IMG/VR virus record: IMGVR_UViG_3300020220_000330
Location: 1 to 24,037 of that record
Source: a virus
DNA: 24,037 nucleotides
Reading direction: 5' to 3' (one strand)
Shown here piece by piece: positions 7,957 to 13,655 of this stretch (its first letter is position 1; each line of letters begins with the position of its first letter). The translations under genes were made by a program, and so were the position numbers. The notes beneath the pieces are model-generated. The model did no database searches, was not told the DNA's origin, and saw only the letters and a list, made by a program, of their open reading frames with translations.

Positions 7957-7989
7957 GAAAAGAAAGGTTCTCCGGAACCTTTTCTTTTG
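7957..7989 (+). terminator. Rho-independent terminator at the end of the packaging module
   Basis: The stem AAAGGTTC / GAACCTTT (7963-7970 and 7975-7982) has a TCCG loop, like the terminator at 4124. The flanking A-rich (AAAAG) and T-rich (TCTTTT) arms extend it, so it may also work on the other strand. Confidence 0.85.
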
Positions 7990-8037
7990 GCCATTTTTCC
8001 AAACCACTTTTCATCTTAGAATATTTCCAGCGCAATA

Positions 8038-8045
8038 TATAAATT
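8038..8045 (+). promoter_or_regulatory. possible promoter TATAAATT upstream of the secreted peptide gene
   Basis: TATAAATT matches the T4 late element at 7 of 8 positions and also serves as a TATAAA-like sigma70 -10. No good -35 is visible. It would give a leader of about 35 nt carrying a GGAG ribosome site, unlike the 5-nt arrangement at the other late promoters. Confidence 0.35.
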
Positions 8046-8062
8046 AGCAGAAACATTCTGCT
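8046..8062. repeat. perfect inverted repeat upstream of the secreted peptide gene
   Basis: AGCAGAA / TTCTGCT form a 7-bp palindrome around an ACA loop. It directly follows the candidate -10 element at 8038, where a repressor operator or a 5' mRNA hairpin would lie. There is no T run, so it is not a terminator. Confidence 0.6.
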
Positions 8063-8086
8063 TTCATTTTAAATGGAGATTTTCAT

Positions 8087-8269
8087 ATGAAATCAGTCGT
8101 CGCATTAACCGCTGCTCTTTTCGCAGCGACCACAGCATTTGCACAGGCACCTGCTAAGAAAGAAGAAGCAAAGCCAGCAGCCGCAGCACCTGCAGCCAAA
8201 CCTGCCGATGCCAAAGCAGCACCTGCTCCTGCTAAAAAGGACGAGAAGAAAGAAGCAGCCAAGAAGTAA
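8087..8269 (+). CDS. small secreted Ala/Lys/Pro-rich protein with signal peptide
   Basis: A 60-residue protein with a clear Sec signal peptide: K2, a hydrophobic stretch VVALTAALFAATTAF, and a signal peptidase I site after residue 19 (AFA before QA). There is no lipobox Cys. The mature 41 residues use only Q, A, P, K, E and D, with repeated PAKK and AKPA units and a Lys-rich end, so it is unfolded and cationic. The Shine-Dalgarno GGAG at 8075-8078 is well placed. The gene is alone between two terminators and has its own palindrome. Such Ala/Pro/Lys periplasmic peptides are common in betaproteobacteria; in a phage I infer host origin or a periplasmic role during infection (envelope binding, lysis or exclusion). 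Function is unknown. Confidence 0.75.
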   Translation: MKSVVALTAALFAATTAFAQAPAKKEEAKPAAAAPAAKPADAKAAPAPAKKDEKKEAAKK

Positions 8270-8280
8270 TATGAGCGATC

Positions 8281-8310
8281 GAAAGGGCTCTATCTGGAGC
8301 CTTTTCTTTT
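8281..8310 (+). terminator. Rho-independent terminator after the secreted peptide gene
   Basis: GGCTC / GAGCC (8286-8290 and 8297-8301) with a six-base loop TATCTG is extended by AAA/TTT pairing and followed by TTTTCTTTT. It starts 11 nt after the stop codon. Confidence 0.82.
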
Positions 8311-8333
8311 GGCAAAAATTTCTCAAAAAGATC

Positions 8334-8362
8334 TTGACCTTGCTAAATAAACTACGCATAAT
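8334..8362 (+). promoter_or_regulatory. sigma70-type promoter for gp32
   Basis: TTGACC (8334-8339) and CATAAT (8357-8362) are 17 nt apart, 5 of 6 matches to each consensus box. An alternative TAATAT at 8359 gives 19 nt. The start would be near 8369, leaving a 50-nt A/T-rich leader. This contrasts with the late-type elements at the virion genes and suits an early or middle replication gene. A CTAAATA at 8343-8349 is also present. Confidence 0.65.
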
Positions 8363-8374
8363 ATGTTTTATGCG
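8355..8374. repeat. perfect inverted repeat overlapping the gp32 promoter -10
   Basis: CGCATAA (8355-8361) and TTATGCG (8368-8374) are perfect complements with a six-base spacer, and the left arm covers most of the -10 box. The arrangement fits a protein operator; it is not followed by a T run. Confidence 0.6.
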
Positions 8375-8418
8375 CAAGGCATACATTTTAAGGCAAATTA
8401 CAAAGGAGGCAATTTAAA

Positions 8419-9384
8419 ATGGCTACATTAGCAGAGATCCGTGCTAAACTTCAAGAAGCACAAAACAAAACCACAGGCAACTCCACAGGCGGTGGAGACA
8501 ACGCGATTTACCCCCACTGGAACATGCAGGAAGGCAAAGAAGCAGTCGTGCGTTTCTTACCTGACGGCAACACCAACAACACATTCTTCTGGGTAGAACG
8601 TGCGATGATCAAACTGCCGTTCGCAGGTGTCAAAGGAGAAACAGACAGCCGTGCGGTACAGGTACAGGTCCCCTGTGTGGAAATGTACAATGATGGTACA
8701 GCCTGTCCGATCCTTTCAGAAGTCCGTGGTTGGTTCAAAGACAAGAACCTCGAAGAAATGGGTCGTAAGTATTGGAAGAAGCGTTCATACATCTTCCAAG
8801 GTTTTGTTGTAGAAGATCCTCTCAAAGAAGATTCTACTCCGGATAATCCCGTCCGTAGATTTATCATCGGACCTCAGATCTATCAGATCATTCGTTCTGC
8901 ACTGATGGATCCAGAGTTGGAAGAACTGCCAACCGATTTCCTGCGTGGTGTTGATTTCCGCATCGCAAAGACCAGCAAGGGCGGATTCGCAGACTATTCT
9001 ACTTCCAAGTGGAGCCGTCGTGAAAGATCTTTAACTGATCAAGAGAAAGCAGCCATCGATCAATATGGCCTGTTTAATCTATCGGATTTCCTTCCTAAGA
9101 AGCCAACCGATGTCGAGCTGAAAGTAATGAAAGAGATGTTCGAAGCATCAGTCGACGGCGAAGCCTACGATATGGATCGTTGGGGTCAATATTTCAAACC
9201 TGCAGGAATGGGTTCGGCCACCGGAGATCCTAACAAGACGGTAGCGAAACCAACGGTGTCCGATGATGAAGTCGATGATGAACCTGCTACGGTGTCAAAG
9301 CCTGCGGCCGCACCTGCCAATACAGAAAGCGCATCTAGGGCACAAGATATCCTTGCCAAGATCCGCGCCAGACAGGGCCAGTGA
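8419..9384 (+). CDS. 32: single-stranded DNA binding protein gp32
   Basis: A 321-residue gp32 homologue (T4: 301) that coats ssDNA during replication, repair and UvsX recombination. The OB-fold core runs from about residue 30 to 240; EAVVRFLPDG at 41-50 matches T4 QAVIRFLPSK, and the FADYSTSKW segment matches T4 FSNYDESKF. The T4 zinc ligands are only half kept: C86 and C96 are present with the right spacing, but the third Cys is L99 and no His lies at the first site. An acidic stretch (VSDDEVDDEP) precedes an Ala/Pro linker and a basic end. That end (LAKIRAR) echoes the N-terminal LAEIRAK. A strong AAAGGAGG ribosome site and a sigma70-type promoter precede it; a hairpin terminator follows. 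Confidence 0.93.
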   Translation: MATLAEIRAKLQEAQNKTTGNSTGGGDNAIYPHWNMQEGKEAVVRFLPDGNTNNTFFWVERAMIKLPFAGVKGETDSRAVQVQVPCVEMYNDGTACPILSEVRGWFKDKNLEEMGRKYWKKRSYIFQGFVVEDPLKEDSTPDNPVRRFIIGPQIYQIIRSALMDPELEELPTDFLRGVDFRIAKTSKGGFADYSTSKWSRRERSLTDQEKAAIDQYGLFNLSDFLPKKPTDVELKVMKEMFEASVDGEAYDMDRWGQYFKPAGMGSATGDPNKTVAKPTVSDDEVDDEPATVSKPAAAPANTESASRAQDILAKIRARQGQ

Positions 9385-9396
9385 TTGCTAAACTAA

Positions 9397-9424
9397 AAAA
9401 TGTGGGACTAAGGTCCCACATTTT
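9397..9424. terminator. bidirectional hairpin terminator between gp32 and uvsX
   Basis: A 12-bp perfect stem AAAATGTGGGAC / GTCCCACATTTT with a TAAG loop is present. The A and T tracts allow termination in either direction. With no promoter visible before uvsX at 9445, uvsX may depend on read-through of this hairpin. Confidence 0.85.
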
Positions 9425-9444
9425 CATCAACATAGGACGACATA

Positions 9445-10524
9445 ATGGCAAAAGCATTTGATATAAGCAAGTTTCGAAAAAGTATTACTAAGAGCATCGA
9501 AGGACTCAGCATCGGTTTCAATGATCCCACAGATTGGGTCTCGACAGGAAACTATGCTCTGAACTATCTGATCAGCGGTGACTTCCATCGCGGAGTTCCA
9601 CTGGGCAAAGTCACGGTATTCGCAGGTGAAAGTGGTGCAGGCAAATCCTACATCTGTGCCGGCAACTTGATCAAGGCCGCACAGGCGCAGAATATCTATC
9701 CTATCTTGATCGATTCAGAAAATGCCTTAGATGAAGATTGGCTCAAAGCACTGGACGTTGATACCGCAGAAGATAAACTGCTGAAACTCAACATGGCCAT
9801 GATCGATGATGTGGCCAAAACCATCACAGAATTTGTCGCAGAATACAAGGCCATGCCCGAAGACGGTCGTCCAAAGATCTTGTTCGTGCTGGACAGCCTA
9901 GGCATGTTACTGACTCCCACAGATGTCAATCAATTTGAAGCAGGTGATCTGAAAGGTGATCTGGGTCGCAAAGCCAAAAGTCTCACCGCACTTGTGCGAA
10001 ACTGCGTGAACATGTTTGGTAGCCTTAACATTGGCCTAGTTGCTACTAACCACACATACGCTAGCCAAGACATGTTTGACCCCGATGACAAGATCTCAGG
10101 TGGACAAGGTTTCATCTATGCCTCATCTATCGTCGTGGCGATGAAGAAACTCAAGCTCAAAGAGGATGAAGATGGCAATAAGATTTCAGAAGTCAAAGGT
10201 ATCCGTGCTGCCTGCAAGATCATGAAGACACGCTATGCCAAACCCTTTGAATCGGTACAGGTCAAGATCCCCTACGAAACTGGCATGAATCCTTACAGTG
10301 GTCTTGTCGATCTCTCTGAAGCCAAAGGCATATTGGTAAAAGATGGTAACAGACTGTCCTATACGACACCGGATGGGGAAATCCTTAAGTTCTATCGCAA
10401 AGAATGGGAACGCAACGAAAATGGTTGTCTCGATCAATTGATGATAAATTTTTCTAAAGCCACAGAAAATACATCATCTGAGATAACTAATAATGTTGAA
10501 CCCCAACCGGAGAGCGTGGAATGA
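9445..10524 (+). CDS. uvsX: UvsX RecA-like recombinase
   Basis: A 359-residue strand-exchange recombinase of the RecA/UvsX family (T4 UvsX 391 aa). The Walker A box is GESGAGKSY at residues 61-69 (K67), Walker B ILFVLDSLG at about 144-152. The DNA-binding loop region includes DLKGDLGRKAKSL, and IGLVATNHTY is the usual strand ending in the glutamine/histidine sensor region. The N-terminal cap is short, and the C-terminus is Asn/Glu-rich. It works with gp32 and UvsY, both encoded next to it. The start at 9445 follows TAGGAC at 9434-9439. It overlaps the next gene by 4 nt (ATGA), so the three downstream genes are probably coupled. Confidence 0.95.
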   Translation: MAKAFDISKFRKSITKSIEGLSIGFNDPTDWVSTGNYALNYLISGDFHRGVPLGKVTVFAGESGAGKSYICAGNLIKAAQAQNIYPILIDSENALDEDWLKALDVDTAEDKLLKLNMAMIDDVAKTITEFVAEYKAMPEDGRPKILFVLDSLGMLLTPTDVNQFEAGDLKGDLGRKAKSLTALVRNCVNMFGSLNIGLVATNHTYASQDMFDPDDKISGGQGFIYASSIVVAMKKLKLKEDEDGNKISEVKGIRAACKIMKTRYAKPFESVQVKIPYETGMNPYSGLVDLSEAKGILVKDGNRLSYTTPDGEILKFYRKEWERNENGCLDQLMINFSKATENTSSEITNNVEPQPESVE

Positions 10525-10757
10525 AAGAAGATTTAATCGCAGATATTTGGACACTGGTCGTAGAACATATCCCTGAAAAATCTAGAGCCGACGTAGCATC
10601 TGGATTCGTAAACACTCTATTAGACTATGGAATCAAAGAATCTACACTGCAGAGCCTATTAGGAATAGATGACCATCTAGACGAAGCCATCGACTATGCT
10701 ATCGATGACGAAGAGATCGAAGAAGAATATGAAGATTACACCGACGATGAGGAATAA
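10521..10757 (+). CDS. small acidic protein between uvsX and uvsY, function unknown
   Basis: A 78-residue protein with a helical N-terminal half (residues 1-52, including IWTLVVEHIPEKSRADVASG and TLLDYGI) and a very acidic tail, 13 Asp/Glu among the last 18 residues (IDDEEIEEEYEDYTDDEE). I recall small acidic proteins in this position after uvsX in cyanomyophages, but no function. It overlaps uvsX by 4 nt and abuts uvsY, so all three should be made together. The acidic tail could mimic DNA or contact gp32/UvsX; that is inference only. GGAGAG before the start serves as the ribosome site. Confidence 0.7.
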   Translation: MKEDLIADIWTLVVEHIPEKSRADVASGFVNTLLDYGIKESTLQSLLGIDDHLDEAIDYAIDDEEIEEEYEDYTDDEE

Positions 10758-11213
10758 ATGAATTGGTATGATCGAGTTTCAAAGGATATTTCAAACATAC
10801 CAGATGCTGTGGCATATTATGAAAGCGAACTGCTAGAAGCAAAAAAAGATGCCCGCATAGCGGGAAACATCGAACGAGCATCGGCTGCTATGCCAGGCAT
10901 CGTAGAAAACCGATTCAATCAACTCCAAGAGATCGAAGCCATATTAGAATATCTCAACATCGAACTGCGCAGACTGCGCAGCCAGCATTTTCGCAAATAT
11001 CTTGAAAATTATCAACGAAGCCTAAGTTCTAGAGACTGTGAAAAGTTTGTAGAAGGCGAAGCCGATGTTGTTGATTTTGAAAAGATTATCAATGATTTTG
11101 CTCTATTAAGAAATAAATGGCTAGGCATCATCAAAGGCCTAGACATCAAACAATGGCAGTTATCCAACATTGTTAAATTACGAACTGCCGGATTAGAAGA
11201 TGCTACTCTATGA
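10758..11213 (+). CDS. uvsY: UvsY recombination mediator
   Basis: A 151-residue homologue of T4 UvsY (137 aa), the mediator that loads UvsX onto gp32-coated ssDNA. It is all helical with many charges: the N-terminal region binds DNA in T4, and here ESELLEAKKDAR and ENRFNQLQEIEAILEYLN form the central helices, followed by LRRLRSQHFRKYLE. The last part (RNKWLGIIKGLDIKQWQLSNI) matches the conserved UvsY ending. The start follows GAGG at 10749-10752 by 5 nt, immediately after the upstream stop. The stop overlaps the next gene (ATGA), tying the sugar epimerase to the recombination operon. Confidence 0.9.
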   Translation: MNWYDRVSKDISNIPDAVAYYESELLEAKKDARIAGNIERASAAMPGIVENRFNQLQEIEAILEYLNIELRRLRSQHFRKYLENYQRSLSSRDCEKFVEGEADVVDFEKIINDFALLRNKWLGIIKGLDIKQWQLSNIVKLRTAGLEDATL

Positions 11214-12184
11214 ATGTACTAGTAACAGGCGGGTTAGGTTTAATTGGTCATAATGTAATTAAAAAATTAGAGGGAATCGGCTATGACGTTATTATTACCG
11301 ACACTAGAACTAATTACGGTATAATCCCTCAACTAGAGATAGATTATCTTATCTCAGAAAGATTAAAATTTATTCGGTCAGAAAAAATACACAGAATTGA
11401 CATCAGCGATCGAGATAATGTCGAATGGTTGTTTAGAAATTATCATCCAGATGCTGTCATACATTTGGCTAGTTTCCCTAGACAGAAAGTTGTTAATTCT
11501 GACCCTGCGCTCGGTGCTAGGGTAATGAGTGAAGGATTACTTAATCTATTAGAATCATGTTTAAAATTTTGTTGTTACAGATTTTTATATACTAGCAGCA
11601 GTATGGTCTACGGTGACTTCAAAAACTATGTCACCGAAGATGCAGAATGTCGACCACAAGGGCAATACGGTATACTCAAACTGGCTGGAGAATGGTTAAT
11701 CCGCGATTATCAAAGGCGAGGTATAGATTATACTATATTTCGTCCCAGTGCTGTATATGGTCCTTTAGATGTCGAAGACCGTGTAATTTCTAAATTCTTA
11801 CTAACTGCTATGAGGGGCGGTGTTCTTAAAGTCAACGGTGTTAATGAAACGCTAGATTTTACCTATGTCGACGATGCGGCCAATGGAATCGTGCAAGCCC
11901 TTCTATCGGAAAATACAAAAAATAAAACCTACAATATTACGAAAAGTCACAGTAAAACTTTGTATGAAGCAGCCCAATTGGCTGTTAAATTAGTAGGAAA
12001 AGGAACTATCGAACTTCGAGATAAAGATGCAGATTTTCCTAGTCGTGGTGCGTTAGATATCGATGCAGCACGTAGAGACTTTGGGTTTAATCCAATTGTA
12101 GATATAGAAGAAGGATTTGAACGTTATTACCATTGGCTCAAAAATAGTGAATATTACTCAAAAAATCCTAACCATAGGATTTAA
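11210..12184 (+). CDS. NAD-dependent sugar epimerase/dehydratase (extended SDR)
   Basis: A 324-residue extended short-chain dehydrogenase, probably acting on a nucleotide sugar. The Rossmann NAD-binding motif is GGLGLIG at residues 7-13. The catalytic set is complete: Ser in YTSSSMVYG (128-134), Y153 and K157 in YGILK. RPSAVYGP is the usual substrate-loop motif. UDP-glucose 4-epimerase-type proteins are the nearest match by eye, but the substrate cannot be read. It starts by a 4-nt overlap with uvsY, so it may be expressed with the recombination genes. Its last 27 nt overlap the convergent glycosyltransferase gene and contain a terminator hairpin. Confidence 0.88.
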   Translation: MNVLVTGGLGLIGHNVIKKLEGIGYDVIITDTRTNYGIIPQLEIDYLISERLKFIRSEKIHRIDISDRDNVEWLFRNYHPDAVIHLASFPRQKVVNSDPALGARVMSEGLLNLLESCLKFCCYRFLYTSSSMVYGDFKNYVTEDAECRPQGQYGILKLAGEWLIRDYQRRGIDYTIFRPSAVYGPLDVEDRVISKFLLTAMRGGVLKVNGVNETLDFTYVDDAANGIVQALLSENTKNKTYNITKSHSKTLYEAAQLAVKLVGKGTIELRDKDADFPSRGALDIDAARRDFGFNPIVDIEEGFERYYHWLKNSEYYSKNPNHRI

Positions 12185-12883
12185 TTTTATGTCCCATAAT
12201 TTTTGATCTTGCCATTTGTATATGCCATACGGTAAAAATTTTTGTTCTAACTGATGTTGAAAAAACATCTTATCAAATATAAAACTTTCTAATTTTAATT
12301 TTTCCTGTCGTCTATTACAATCAAACAGCGCATCGAGATTATATGGAAGTTTTAATGTACGAAAAAAATCTAAATCGGTTGATTGTATAATAGAAATTAA
12401 GTCAGTTCTATTTTGTAATAAAGCAACACCAAAACTCCAATGATCACGCTTAAATGTTCTATAAAAATCTAATGAAAATCCATCTAATTTATTTTCTAAA
12501 AAATAATTTTCAGATAAAATTATTTTTGATTTAATTAAATCTATATCAAATGTTATAAACATTGTGTCGTCAGCATCGATTAACCAAAAAGGATCATTAC
12601 CGCTTTTTTCATAACACGACAAATTTGATGCTGCAACATTTTTCCATCTTTTTGATTCTAATAAATGATCAATAGGTGCAGATAATGCGTAATTAGAATT
12701 TATAAATTGAAATGAGGAATAATTTATAAAATGTTTCGGAAACTTTAAAGTAGGATCAAACATATCACAGATAATATAGATGTTTCTATCTGCAAAAATA
12801 TCTAACCAAAAATTTAAACACTGGATTGACGACGGATTCTCTTTAGGATCTTTGTTATACTTTAGGAAAATATTTTTTATCAT
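12158..12883 (-). CDS. putative glycosyltransferase, GT-A type
   Basis: A 241-residue protein probably transferring a sugar. The only clear motif is the metal/nucleotide-sugar site DADD (D103, D105, D106) in FWLIDADDTMF, the usual GT-A DxD after a beta-strand. It differs from the four related glycosyltransferases elsewhere in this window and I do not recognise its family. The gene is very AT-rich (12481-12540 has 6 G/C of 60), unlike the core genes, which suggests recent transfer. It overlaps the upstream - gene by 4 nt, so both come from one transcript starting near 13620. Its end overlaps the epimerase. Acceptor and sugar are unknown. Confidence 0.65.
   Translation of the reverse strand: MIKNIFLKYNKDPKENPSSIQCLNFWLDIFADRNIYIICDMFDPTLKFPKHFINYSSFQFINSNYALSAPIDHLLESKRWKNVAASNLSCYEKSGNDPFWLIDADDTMFITFDIDLIKSKIILSENYFLENKLDGFSLDFYRTFKRDHWSFGVALLQNRTDLISIIQSTDLDFFRTLKLPYNLDALFDCNRRQEKLKLESFIFDKMFFQHQLEQKFLPYGIYKWQDQKLWDIKLNPMVRIF
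12159..12182. terminator. bidirectional terminator inside the overlap of two convergent genes
   Basis: AAATCCTA / TAGGATTT (12163-12170 and 12175-12182) is a perfect 8-bp stem with an ACCA loop. On - it is followed by a T run (AAAAAA on +, 12159-12164); on + by TAATTTT. It lies in the last codons of both the epimerase and the - glycosyltransferase. Confidence 0.75.
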
Positions 12884-13614
12884 AATTTGCCTCTAAATTT
12901 TCTATGTTTGCTGAAACCAGTATGTTTACTTTTTTTACTGATCCAATGATCAAAATATTCTCCAATTTCGCCAACGGCGATTGGATCTATAAACGAACTG
13001 TATTTTCCTGATAAATTTTTAAAAGATAATAAGGAGTTTAATCTAACATGATCAAATGCTCCGCAATCACACCACGAATCTAGTTCAAACAATTGGTCTT
13101 TATTATACAAATTAATAAAAGTTTCAAAGAAATTTTCTGCACCCGGATCAGATAGATCGTATAAGATAAATCCAGTTTCGGTTAATAAGGTGTCTCTGCC
13201 AATATAACCGCAAAAATGATTATCTAACATATTAGCCGCAACATTACTATCAAATGATTTTAATGCTGCAACATCTGCATCTAAAAACAAAAGATATCTA
13301 GTATCGGCGATTTTAAATGATTCGTATTGCGCATAAACTTTATGACAGTAAGTGTCCCACTTTCTACCAACCGGGTGTATAATTTTAGTACCTTGTCTGC
13401 CAATTCTGGTGTTTCTTTCTAGAAAATCTAATTTTTCTTTTGTATCTAAAAAATAAGTTATTCGTCGGTCGATTATTGGTTCAAATTCTGTATGAAAATG
13501 AAATTTAATTCCTGGATCAAAATATCGAAACCAGGTTGGTATTGATCTATTACCGTAATGTTCCCAAAGATCTTTAGTAAATGTAGATACTACTGTTAGA
13601 CTATTATTGCTCAT
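12880..13614 (-). CDS. putative glycosyltransferase, GT-A type (family shared with 20684 and 21384)
   Basis: A 244-residue GT-A-like protein. It has an N-terminal VVSTFTKDLWEHYG strand-helix like those of the 20684 and 21384 proteins, the site LFLDADVAAL (D112, D114), then TETGFILYDL and the WCDCGAFDHVR segment, which corresponds to WNDCWVFDEVR in the 21384 protein. These shared blocks make it a paralogue of both. It is the first gene of a two-gene - operon. TTAAATA stands 6 nt before the start, with no Shine-Dalgarno, in a divergent arrangement with 13656. The sugar it transfers is not evident. Confidence 0.72.
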   Translation of the reverse strand: MSNNSLTVVSTFTKDLWEHYGNRSIPTWFRYFDPGIKFHFHTEFEPIIDRRITYFLDTKEKLDFLERNTRIGRQGTKIIHPVGRKWDTYCHKVYAQYESFKIADTRYLLFLDADVAALKSFDSNVAANMLDNHFCGYIGRDTLLTETGFILYDLSDPGAENFFETFINLYNKDQLFELDSWCDCGAFDHVRLNSLLSFKNLSGKYSSFIDPIAVGEIGEYFDHWISKKSKHTGFSKHRKFRGKL

Positions 13615-13620
13615 AGAAAC

Positions 13621-13627
13621 TATTTAA
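13621..13627 (-). promoter_or_regulatory. late-type promoter TTAAATA on the minus strand, 6 nt before ATG 13614
   Basis: Read on -, TTAAATA matches the last seven bases of the late element at 6 of 7 positions. Six bases (GTTTCT) separate it from the start. It is back-to-back with the + element at 13644, 16 nt away. Confidence 0.5.
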
Positions 13628-13643
13628 CCAATTAAATGCGTAC

Positions 13644-13650
13644 ATAAATA
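13644..13650 (+). promoter_or_regulatory. T4-type late promoter ATAAATA, 5 nt before ATG 13656
   Basis: ATAAATA with spacer TTGAT is exactly 5 nt before the start of the large sugar operon. There is no Shine-Dalgarno. It is the only obvious + promoter for the nine coupled genes from 13656 to 21400. Confidence 0.7.
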
Positions 13651-13655
13651 TTGAT

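Noticed and set aside
8059-8066. TGCTTTCA resembling a T4 middle-promoter MotA box
   Set aside because: No TATAAT-like -10 stands 12-13 bp downstream; the nearest candidate runs into the start codon at 8087.
8139-8417. Overlapping 92-codon + frame and a 93-codon - frame across the secreted peptide gene
   Set aside because: They cross the terminator at 8281 and the gp32 promoter, have no ribosome site, and their biased composition is explained by the Ala/Lys/Pro codons of the real gene.
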